This document shows, piece by piece, positions 43,210-52,827 of a stretch of DNA of 64,000 bases. The notes under the pieces were generated by a model. It worked only from the letters and a program-made list of their open reading frames with translations, made no database searches and was not told where the DNA came from. Position 1 is the first letter of the stretch. The number at the start of each line of letters is the position of its first letter. Position numbers and translations under genes: made by a program. The DNA comes from Clonostachys chloroleuca. Its lineage: Eukaryota > Ascomycota > Sordariomycetes > Hypocreales > Bionectriaceae. The stretch is from contig JBANAY010000003.1 of assembly GCA_037952775.1 (NCBI GenBank), positions 13,888,001 to 13,952,000 on the forward strand, written 5' to 3'.

Positions 43210-44600
43210 CATGGTGCGCTTTATCTATAAAGGCTATGCGACATGGTGGGTATTGCCATCGAGACTGACACAATACCTCAGTAAAAGCTCAAATGTCCGT
43301 ATTTTTAAAATGAATTTTGTCTCCTACTATGGAGTTCCAGAGGCATGGGGAGCCGGGCAAAATGAAGATCGTTTGTTACTGCATTTTTCACATTTAATCT
43401 AGACCAGTTAACTAGTTACAGATAGCAACATTACCTTCTCTATATTCTACAGCCTCATGGAGCATTCTACTGACCTATTCTTCTGACTTTGGGTCGGCTC
43501 TGATGACAATTGTCGGGCTTTCGTGATACTTGATCTTGTCGTTCGGCTTGCCTGCATATCATGGCAAGTTGCGGCCGATTCCGCATTAGCATCACGCCCC
43601 CAAAAAAACACCAATTTGGGACGCTTGATTTAATTTAAAGTTAAAGCCATTAATTTGTCATGGGTGCCGATCGATCGAAAGGCAGAATCACCATCGGCGG
43701 TTACCGCGAGATCTAGTATTCTCAGCGGACCACAATCGAGATGACATCGGCGTTCGCTTTTGCAAATCCGTGGCGATCCTACATAAAACTTGATGCTCGG
43801 TGGTTGATCGGTATCAAACTTGACGCCAGAACACAGATCAGCACGTTATCTGCCCGAAATTTACATTTCGATTCCGTATGTGTTTGATGTCGTGCGTATT
43901 TTCCACAAACCTGCGACGACATCATGAATCAACAATTGTAGTATCACTTTGGGTTTTACCTAGTTCTCGTTGGATTGTTGTCGAACGTAGGGGCCCCGGC
44001 AAGTTGTTATGTAGATCGAATATGCCAGGGCATGACGGGCAAGTAGTGATCTTAGGAGTGGGCATGGAAGAGGTAAAACCTAAAGAGGCGGACTCTTAAC
44101 AACAGCACATGAACCTATCTATCTGTACCAATGGGCCGAATGCACATGACAGCGGACAACAGTCTATAGCGGCTTGCTCGGTATGAATTTACTCGCCTCT
44201 ACGGTCGACAAGGCTCCTCCTCAAGAAGACAAAATCATTTGCCTAAAAATAAGAATAAAGCAAGTACTTTATTAAGTTTCCCCTCAGCTCCTAACTCATC
44301 TGTCGATCGCCATAGGAGGTTCCGCATGACTACTACCTTTCATAGCGCGCTATACACCCACGCTTCGGTAAGGCATAGCACATCCGTCAGAAACAATCCC
44401 GCGCCGGCCGAGCTTTGGCTTCGTGGTCAATATGACATCATGGATATGGCAAGTTTCGTTAGATTACATAATTGATCATAGAGTTGATATGTATTGGTTC
44501 TCTCATGGTCGCGTTGTTGAAAACGAAGCCTTATCTAGTGTCCGTCAACTTCTGAGATGAGGCGTTGTCTCTAGACGCGAGAATTCGCGAATCCGTGCCA
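43210..44600. other. no supported gene
   Basis: Frames at 43211-43402, 43878-44099 and 44239-44475 are short and motif-free. Confidence 0.4.
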
Positions 44601-44610
44601 ACAATATCCA

Positions 44611-44880
44611 TGGGACTACCATTCCTAGGAAATTTTCGTAAAATAGTCAACGAATGCAAGGCCATCAAATTCATAGAACAAACACAGATACTCGGGCAAT
44701 TCAGGATCGAGAACTAGACGAGCTGGCGAAGTGGGGCGTCACGGATTATCTGCGGCGCTTCGGCTGTTTGCCGGACCTCGGTTACCAGGGATGGCTGCCT
44801 AACTGCATCGCGGCTGAAACCGAGTAGGATTAATCAATCAATCAATCAATTAATCATATCATATCATATCATATCATATC
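44611..44880 (+). mobile_element. LINE 3'-end fragment, opposite strand to the 1-3.4 kb copy
   Basis: It encodes the last residues of the same ORF2, KAIKFIEQTQILGQFRIEN then TAG, closely matching KFMEQTQILGQFRIE of the first copy. Next comes GCGAAGTGGGGCG-x-CACGGATTATC and GCGCTTCGGCTGTTTGCCGGACCT, identical to the complement of window bases 1-55 but for a base. About 195 bases of the longer 3' UTR are missing between these parts. A (CAAT)n and (CATAT)n tail follows at 44830-44880. A 5'-truncated or deleted insertion, not autonomous. Confidence 0.88.
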
Positions 44881-45036
44881 CTTATTACCATCATAGTTCT
44901 TTGTTACTAACATAGGCACCTTCATCATTAGGCAAAATGAGTTTCAAACGTGAAGAACTTGACTCTAGAGGCGACACTTTAATCATTCTACCCGCAAAGA
45001 GGAACCCCCAAGTTTCATCACCTCAGGCTAGGAAAC

Positions 45037-46122
45037 TTGAAAACGTGGGGTTGTATCCTGAGTACCATTTCTTATGCTCAAAGCATCCCAATGGTTGGGG
45101 ATAGGCCAAACCGGTTCCTGGTCGAGTGTATTGGTCATATTAACTCTCAAATACTCACTATCCAACAAAGAGAGTTTCCTACTGCATTAGGCGATAAGGA
45201 GTGTTCAGAGGTTTTTAGTTTCTATGAAACGCTCAAGTCGCCAACAGCACAAAAGGTATGCGATATGCTATCTAAGAAGAAGCGGTTGCTAACTAGGATA
45301 GGCCAAGGATGGCCGCTGGGAGATGAAAGGATCGCCTGCATTATTGGTCACCAAATCTTCAGCTACACATTGCCGTCCTTGGGAAAACGGTGCAGAGCAT
45401 ATCTGCGCAATCGCTCGCACGCATTCTAATATGGTTAAATTTGGGCCTCAAGATCATGAATATGCCAAAGTTCGTGAGAGGCTTAGGGGCCTTGCTCGAC
45501 GAGCTTTAACAGTGCGCGATCGCATTCAGGCGAGAAGTATATGTATGTGACACAAGATATAATTATGGCTTTTACTAAGAAAGTCTAGTCTTAGTCCCGT
45601 ACAATCAAAATCCTGATTTTGTTGGGAGATCTAGTATCCTGCACACACTTAAGCAACAACTCGGCTTAGGTCAACCGCGAGGATCAGCAGAGCCGCGTAC
45701 AAGGGTAGCACTCTATGGTCTTGGTGGCATTGGGTATGTTTTCTTTCGTCTTTCCAGAATGTCAACTAATATAATTATAGTAAAACTCAAATTGCATTAG
45801 CCTATATTTACTGGCTCCGAAAACAACGTCCAGATATAGCAATCTTTTGGGTTCATGCCAGTAACGCGGAACGTTTTCATCAGGCATACGCTTCTATTGC
45901 GAAAGAATGCAATATACCTGGACATGATGATCCAAAAGCTGATATACTATCACTCGTTCAAGAATGGCTGGAGAAAAAATACAAAACTCAGTGGCTGATG
46001 GTAATCGACAACGCTGATGACATGGAGTTATTCTTCCCGTACGCTGCGGATCGGAGCAGTAAGGGGTTCAGATATCGACGCAAGCTCATCGAAAGATATA
46101 CGAAGATTCCAGCCCAGTAGAT
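45037..46122 (+). pseudogene. NLR (alpha/beta-hydrolase plus NB-ARC) fragment
   Basis: Collinear exons can be read. The first ends SPTAQK (45255). A 52-base intron (45256-45307, CTAAC branch) leads to DGRWEMKGSPALLVTKSSATHC and MVKFGPQDHEY, the end of a hydrolase-type N-terminal domain typical of fungal NLRs. A 52-base intron (45537-45588) leads to LVPYNQNPDFVGR. A 47-base intron (45734-45780) splits the P-loop, ALYGLGGIG|KTQIALAY. Walker B is WLMVIDNADD. The frame then runs into unrelated sequence from about 46050 and stops at 46122. The 5' end lacks an ATG and the hydrolase core. The rest of NB-ARC and the repeats are missing. It is a truncated nonself-recognition-type gene. Confidence 0.78.
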
Positions 46123-46149
46123 CTAGCATTTCAACCTCCATCGAGTTGA

Positions 46150-46875
46150 TTTCAGCTTAGGACAAAGGAGCAGTTGGGATATATTTTTTTGGTGCGGAAT
46201 GTGCGAATTTGCGACGATATGCGGATTGCGCATTCTTGTTCAGAGCGAGCAAACCCCTGACTATCTCGATTCTCGAATTGAAGCCTTCTTGGTTCAGATC
46301 GGCGAGGTTCTAAAGAAGATGACAGATACCGAGTTTGAGGGCCACAAGCAAAGTCTTATCCTCAAAGCGACTTAAAAGTCTGCAAAACCTTGATAATGAG
46401 TCTTCAAGGCTCTGGGAACATGTTTCAGGTGAATACTATGACTTTAAGCAAGGTAAGCAAGCAGTTTTACGGTCGCCCATCCACATACAAGTTGATATAA
46501 CATGGAGACCTCGCTAACATTTCAAAGCGCAAGTCGACGCCACTCATATAAAGGAGCCCAGCCAGGCCCAGATCTGGGAATTTTACCATTCATACATTAG
46601 CCCTACATCTCCCACCCGGACCCGACTGTCTGTGCATTTGCACGCTCGCGGTGCTGGAGAGATTGATACCAAGATCATTACCTTCCTTTCTCAGGCTGGA
46701 CTAAAGGATGTGCCACCGGTGCAGCGCCAGTATATTGACTTGCTAGAGAAGTATCTGGAGAATAGCACACAGCTCATGGCAGATCAGGCATCGTTCATTA
46801 TTTCTCAGACCAAGGAATGTGGACTGAAGCGGGTTGTGTCTGATACTGGAGCGATTGATATTGCCAATGGATTCA
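46150..46875 (+). pseudogene. insulysin/Ste23 metalloprotease C-terminal fragment
   Basis: From 46150: FQLRTKEQLGY, then after a one-base shift in a T run, FCGM-like WCGMCEFAT, GLRILVQSEQTPDYLDSRIEAF, FEGHKQSLILK, another one-base shift, RLKSLQNLDNESSRLWEH and GEYYDFKQ. A 75-base intron (46453-46527) then joins AQVDATHIKEPS and YHSYISPTSPTRTRLSVHLHARG. These match, in order, the C-terminal domain of insulin-degrading-enzyme-type M16 proteases (Ste23 in yeast). The zinc-binding N-terminal half is absent and two frameshifts break it. The similarity fades around 46870, where transposase begins. It is a dead gene fragment joined to unrelated neighbours. Confidence 0.8.
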
Positions 46876-46879
46876 CAGC

Positions 46880-47365
46880 TGCGCTATCCACGATTAGTAG
46901 AACGCTCAAAAGAGTCGGCTTGACGAAGAAGATAACGCAAAACGTCGCGAAAGAGCGAAGCCAAGACCTCCGAGACGATTATATGGAGAGACGATCACAT
47001 TATAACCCCAAGCAAATGGTTTTTATTGATGAAAGTGGAAGTGATCGTGGTCTTGCGATACTGGGAAGGGTTATGCTCCAAAAGGTGTAACTCCGGTGCA
47101 GTTCAAGCGATTTCACCGAGGAAGGAGAGTTCAGGTCCTGCCAGCGTACACCATAAACGGCGTGATTTATTGCGAGGTGTATGAAGAGTACACGGACGTT
47201 CACGTAGTTAAGGGCTTCCTCGAAAGGTTATTTCCGTACTGCGGCAGGTACCCAGAGCCGAGGTCTGTTATATTTATGGACAACGCCTCATTCCACTTCT
47301 TTTCTTCAAAGATCAAAGATATGTTCACCGAAGCAGGCGTGATAATTATATTAATTAAATATAAT
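46880..47365 (+). mobile_element. Tc1/mariner-type transposase remnant
   Basis: It reads STISRTLKRVGLTKKITQNVAKERSQDLRDD (helix-turn-helix end), VFIDESGSDRG (first catalytic Asp) and, after a one-base frameshift near 47075, GYAPKG, RVQVLPAYTINGVIYCEVYE and VIFMDNASFH (second catalytic Asp). It loses identity at about 47365 where the DDE domain's third acid and PPYSPDLNP-type region should be. The N-terminal DNA-binding half runs directly out of the insulysin remnant, so the left end of the element is missing. No TIRs found. Confidence 0.8.
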
Positions 47366-47620
47366 TAAGTAATAAAAATTAAAAATATAGATAATATATA
47401 TAATAAAGGGTTAGGTTATACCTAAGGTATTCTAATATAGCTTATTTAAATATCCTTATTAAAATACCCGTTTTCTATCTACCCTATATTCACTATACCT
47501 TTATTCTTTTAACACTTATAGTATAGATATTAACTATAAGTAGCCTTAGGTGATAGTCCTCTAGTTAGCTCTTTATCTTAAGTAAGATAATAATAAGATA
47601 GAGTAAAGCCTTCATTACTC
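47366..47620. repeat. TA-rich RIP-like block after the transposase remnant
   Basis: The composition changes abruptly to TA-rich, stop-dense sequence directly at the end of the readable transposase and returns to normal near 47610. It may be the RIPed rest of another element inserted in the transposon. Confidence 0.65.
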
Positions 47621-48052
47621 GCCTCCCCCTTCCGCGGATGAGCGAAGTCACATTATTCTCGGTGACACCGATACAACGCACGTAAGCTCCGGCAGTCAGC
47701 TTACGGGCCACTCTGATCCGAGCTCATGTCAAGTCAAACCATGCATCGTCACACACGATCCAGTAGGGTCTGGCTCCCCGCATCTATTCTTATGTGGACA
47801 AGGGGCTCCACCAATTCTTAATACAATCTAGTGCGTTTTTGGAAGTAGAGAAAAAATTCCCGAGTCGGGACCAGGGCTAAAGATCGTCCGATTGGCATCA
47901 AACCATCGTCGTCAACCACCATTTAAGACTTCAGTCCCCCTCTACTCTTGCTCTCAACTTTATACATATGTTCGCTTCGTTTCCTACGTATTCTACTCTT
48001 ACTATACTCCTTCTGGCTGTCTTATTGACTATCAGGAAAAAAGATCGCCAAG

Positions 48053-48985
48053 ATGAAGTTGGGGATGGAAGGATTCCATGCCATTGTAACCGGTGGCACG
48101 AGAGGCATTGGCAAGGCGATAGTTGAGGCCTTGCTGAAGGAGGGTGTCAATGTTTCGTATGTCATAACCACACTAGGTCTTCTTCATATCACTAACATAG
48201 CTGCCATTCCAGCTACTGCGCCCGCAGTGTCACAGGAACAGAGTTCAATGAGTTCCTCGCAAATGCTACTCCAGAGGCGGGCGTTAGTAGACTCGGACAG
48301 GCATCCGGCTCAGTATTAGATATCTCAAAGACTGATGATATTGAGCCTTGGGTTGAGAAGACGATTGGGGAATTCGGCAGGCTTGACGTCTTGGTTAGTA
48401 ACGGTACGTCTCTCAGTCAGTGCCTTCACTGTCGGTCAGTACCTAGGCTAACACATTTCCGCTTGAAAAGCTTCCCCCATGCTGTCCTCTCCAACGTTGG
48501 AAGACTGGACCACTTCCTTTTATGCCGATATTCTCGCTTGTGTGGCTATCGTCAACGCGTGCCAGATCCATCTTGCAGCAACTCGTGGATCGGTTCTCAT
48601 CAACGGCTCTGCTGCCCAGAGAGAATCCGTTATCTTCCCTGGAACTGGTGGGCGGGCCTCGCCATACGGAGCCATCAAGGCGGCTCTGGCACAACACGCC
48701 AATAACATGGCCAAAGAGCTAGGGCCCAAGGGTATCCGCGTGAATACCCTCGCGCCAGGATTAATCAAGTTCGTGGGCTCGAACTGGGAGAAGGCAGTTC
48801 AATACTTCCCGGATGACGTGAAGCCGTTCTTGGATCGCGTAGCGCTGGACTCGCCGGAGGGCAGATGGGGAACCGTAGCCGAGGTCGCGGATGCGGCGTT
48901 GTATTTGGTCAGTCCAAGGGCGGGGTACGTGAGCGGTGCTACGTTGTTGGTAACCGGTGCATTCCATATTGCAACGGCATTCTGA
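48053..48985 (+). CDS. short-chain dehydrogenase/reductase, three exons
   Basis: Exons 48053-48156, 48213-48403 and 48471-48985 (introns 56 and 67 bases, GTATGT and GTACGT donors) give 269 residues. Motifs are TGGTRGIGKA, CARS at the end of beta-2, VLDISKTDD, DVLVSNAS, NGSAAQRES with catalytic Ser, the catalytic pair YGAIK and VNTLAPGLIK. The closing strand reads GATLLVTGAFH instead of the common DGG. All catalytic residues are present, so it should be an active NAD(P)(H) enzyme of the classical family. It is convergent with the Zn2Cys6 regulator (227 bases between stops) and resembles the 31 kb SDR in sequence and intron positions. Confidence 0.86.
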
Positions 48986-49211
48986 ATGGATGGAAGAGGG
49001 ACTGTTACCGAGCAACAGCCAATGGGTTCATGGGACACGTAGCTCGACGATATGGATCTAATCATTCTGCGATTGAGTTACATCAGCTCTCTCCAATTTA
49101 ACGATCAAATTTCTAAGAGAGAAATATAATAAAAATAAAAAGGGAGAAGAAAAGATTGATATAATTCTCTATCCTAATTGTGTTTGATGAATATCATTTC
49201 ATCACAGAAGA

Positions 49212-51082
49212 CTACGCAAAGTTGGGCAAGAACTTGTAGACACCGAAAACCGCATGCATCTTCCTCCCAAAGTCGACATACCCTTCCGTATCGAGATCAT
49301 CCAGTGCCCAAACCTTTTTCAACAAGGACGCTGCGTTGGTCATACCCGCAGCCTTGGACTTCCGTTCCATCCGCGAGAAGAGATTGAGGATTGAGGCCCG
49401 GCGAGCATCAGTCCTAGCCTCACAGCCAATGATGAACAGCGGAAATGGCCGGATACCAGTGGTCATTTTGGGGATAATCGAGAATGCGTTCATCATCCAT
49501 GAGTCGATGACATCGGACGGTCCAGTAAGTCTTTTGACGATCCGTTCAAAATAGATATGGATCGCAATGATACAGAGCTCAGACGTCCGAGAGCTGCCGC
49601 TGCCAGGAACTCCGCTCAATTTCGCGTGTATCTCCGTCAGCTTCTGGTCCAATTCTTCTACCTTGGCTTGGTACACGCCTGAATGGTGCTCCAGATTTTC
49701 CGGATCGGTAACAATTTGGACAATAGCGGATAGTAGCGAAAGATCTTGTGGAATGTAACCGGCAAACTTCGAGAGCTCGTCAAATCTTGCTCTTCCATTC
49801 CGGCATATTTGTTGCTTGCAGCCAATCCTCGCGTTATAAAGAATCTCCTTCTCTTTAGCCTGACGGCAATTCCAAAGAACAAATCGCGAGAAAACATCTA
49901 GGTAGTAAACGGACCGAACGATAAGCGAAGGAGCGGCATCCTGAATAGATTCGGGATCGTACGCTGAGCACAAAATCGACTGTGAGGCACGGATATACGC
50001 AGACCATGAGAATTGATAGTTGGCCGCCAGGAGAACCTGAATTGTGTTAGTTAATTTCGCGCCGGCGCGAAGAGCGCGTAATTGGATACGGCAAGAATCG
50101 AACCTCGACAGAGCACAGAAGAATACAAGCAGCGACGTGCTGCAACGCCTGTATCGACCCCTGGAACGCTTGGTGCGCCGCAGCCCGCAAAGCTCTAATG
50201 GCGAGCCTCTCCGACCGCAGAGACTGGATCTTGTCGAAATTGCCATGCAGTGCCGAGAAGGCGGCCATGGCGTGTATAAGACCTTGGGAAGACGGCGTGT
50301 CGTCTAAAGCCGCCATCCTCATAATAAGAGCCCCGAGAGCCCCACTGTCTCCATGGAAGGGCGGTATTGAGTGGGCACCGATATGTTGAACTATACTCGC
50401 GTCAATTCAGCAGTTTCCGCTGTTATAGACTACTGGCTTTTTCCAGCCAGACTCACAATACGAGATAATACTACTGCCGCCTTCGCGCTCCCGGCAATAG
50501 CGGGCTAATACACTCCCACTCTCAGGGACGGCAGTTAATGAGTGGCAAAAGCAGAGCCAGGCATGGTTGTCGCAGAGTCGATGCTGTGTTTCATTCTCAT
50601 ACGTTGGTGGGCCAAGAATGGACCCAAAGTCTGAAGAGCCGTAAGTCAGAGCCGGTGCGCTCATGAAAGAAAAAAATGGACGGTATAGAGGAGCAGGTAC
50701 ATACAGCGGCTTCGCAGGGACAAGTATGTCTTGATATCCCATAGTGAAGTGTTGATTATGTGCAGCCCTGTGGTACGCCCTTCTTCTTGAGTCGGAGAGT
50801 TGAGCGTAATATTTCCTACCTTGGCACGGCGCCTATCTGTTGGTCGAGGCCAATTGAGTCGTGTTCGGGGACGTTTACACTCGCGTTTTGATCGATCGCA
50901 GTTACGACAAGTAGGCATCCCGCCGTCGCAACGGATCTTCCGATCTGAGAAATAAGGTTATTCGACCATCATGACGTATCGTAGGTCTTTCCGGGCTGCA
51001 GGAAGCGATACTTACCTTTACAGGTTCTGCAGGCCACCGAGGGCAATGCGCCAGAAGTATACATATGCATTCCATTTCTCAT
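49212..51082 (-). CDS. Zn2Cys6 transcription factor, one in-frame TGA
   Basis: The ATG at 51082 starts exon 1 (to 51016). A 71-base intron (51015-50945) is followed by exon 2, forming CRTCKDRKIRCDGGMPTCRNCDRSKREC, a perfect C6 zinc cluster. Exon 2 ends near 50830 at a GTAGGA donor. The next exon runs from about 50742 to 50104 in one frame with a TGA at 50409-50407 between YNSGNC and IDASIVQHIGAHSIPPFHGDSG. It may be a Trp codon. The following intron is 50103-50037, then exon 50036-49212, ending in KLTEIHAKL and FPLFIIGCEART. This is a fungal-specific TF domain of the Fungal_trans_2 type, nuclear. Apart from the TGA it looks complete; an unrecognised intron could also remove the stop. Confidence 0.7.
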
Positions 51083-52827
51083 CTCGCAGGTAGTTGCTCT
51101 GTCTCCTTATCGAGGAAGAAGTGGAATCAGGCTGCTTGGAAAAAAATTTCAACATTGTCCAAGTCCGGCAGATTAGGACTTTTCAATATTTGATAACCCC
51201 CTGTAACATTTCTCCCGCTGGTCTAAATTTGGAAGGAGAGTAATAATTCCCGAGACTTAGCTAAGTGCTTACATTGAGGCCTCCATCACGTTAAGGCAGA
51301 GCAGGGGATGCCGGTTTACATTGATGTCTTACCCGTGATTAAGCTCGCTTGCTCCTCATATCATCCAAGTTCACAAGGTGTGTGAAGAGCTAGGCATCTG
51401 GCAACTAGCCGTTTTGCCCAAAAAAGTTGATTGACAGGGATCGGGTGATGATGTATTCATTCTTGTTCTTCATACCAGCCTCAGCCCCACTTCCACCCCC
51501 AACAAGCTGCCATATGTGCGGCACCAAGATACTGGGTTGGTCTACATTGACTGCGTAGACGCCGTGGCTGAATGAGGGCGTCGCCAAAGATGCATGCCAC
51601 CGACCAATCCGATCTCACCGGCCTGCAGCAACACTGAGGGAAAAAAAAAAAGGGCCTGATGCCTTCGCAAGTTGGAATCGGTCATGTCAAACCACCATCC
51701 GCGTCAGCGGGTGAAAAGTCGCACGACTGGCGTCTTTACCCTAACTGGTTTGGAAATTAATGTCTTGTTAGTTAACTCTTTTGGGTAAAACGACAAGTCG
51801 CTTCTTACCATAACCGCCCCGGCGGTCAGGCTGGGGAGGTGATAAGTCCCGTATCTGACCAATTCGCATCGATACGTTTGTCAGATAAGGCACTTTGGTA
51901 CCTTCGTTGCAATAGTCAGTCATAACAAAATTAGTCCGTCAAGTCAAGAATCTCCTATCATCATCTCATCAAGATGGTAATTCCCTTTCCCCTGCAAAAA
52001 GAGTCCTGAGGCAAGTATTTGCGAGATGGGGAAAAATAGACCTTGAATGCTTGATACGTATATAAAGGTTGCTAAGACACAGAGAGGGTAGATGAGATTC
52101 CGGAATACCTTTTGGTAAGCTTTTTGGGAGTTACCCTAGAGCTTGAAATGTATAACTGGGACGGAGAATAATATAAATCTTTTCTCTTCTCTTTTTATTG
52201 TACTTCTTCCTTAGAATTTGGTCGTTCAAGTTGATAGAGACAGCCAGTATAATGATCGCAGAATTTATTCAATCGATATCTTCGAGCATAGTACATATAA
52301 ACTAACAGTTCAGCATCTAAACCCTACGATGGAATCCCAGACAAAAGAACTCCAAGGCGTGTAAGTATATGTCTTTATTCTCTAATAAAGCGCTAAAGAC
52401 CTAACGCTTCTCCGAGGCCAGAAGCCTGATAATAGGGCAGACCGTCTCCAAGAAATATATGGCAAGGGCACCACACCATATTTCTTTGACCATAGGATTC
52501 ACTACATACAGGAAATAAGGTACCTCGATTCCGGTGACTTTGCCCTAGATGATGAACCTTCCTTTGGTGGGCAAGCTTCATGTGTAAGGCGTTTCCATGT
52601 CGCTATTAGTGGTTACAACCAAAGATAATAATGTATGCATACCTTCTTTGGATGTCCAGAGCTGACTAAGCCATAATACCCCTAGAATACACCCGACTGC
52701 CAGAAAATAGACTAATACATTGTATAGATATAAATAAGACTACAACCATTCAATGAATATCGAATGAAAGCTAACTAGTTGATAGTAATCTCAGTATTAG
52801 ATACCGTGTCTAATGTTCCTCTTTATC
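51083..52827. other. intergenic, one weak frame
   Basis: No supported gene. At 52325-52580 on the plus strand an ATG (MESQTKELQG) with a GTAAGT donor is followed by a frame DRLQEIYGKGTTPYFFD that could be a second exon, but no acceptor gives a clean joint. A12 run at 51639-51650. Confidence 0.35.

Noticed and set aside
44830..44885. CAAT/CATAT repeats as a CRISPR or telomere array
   Set aside because: Simple-sequence LINE tail, no spacers, eukaryotic context.
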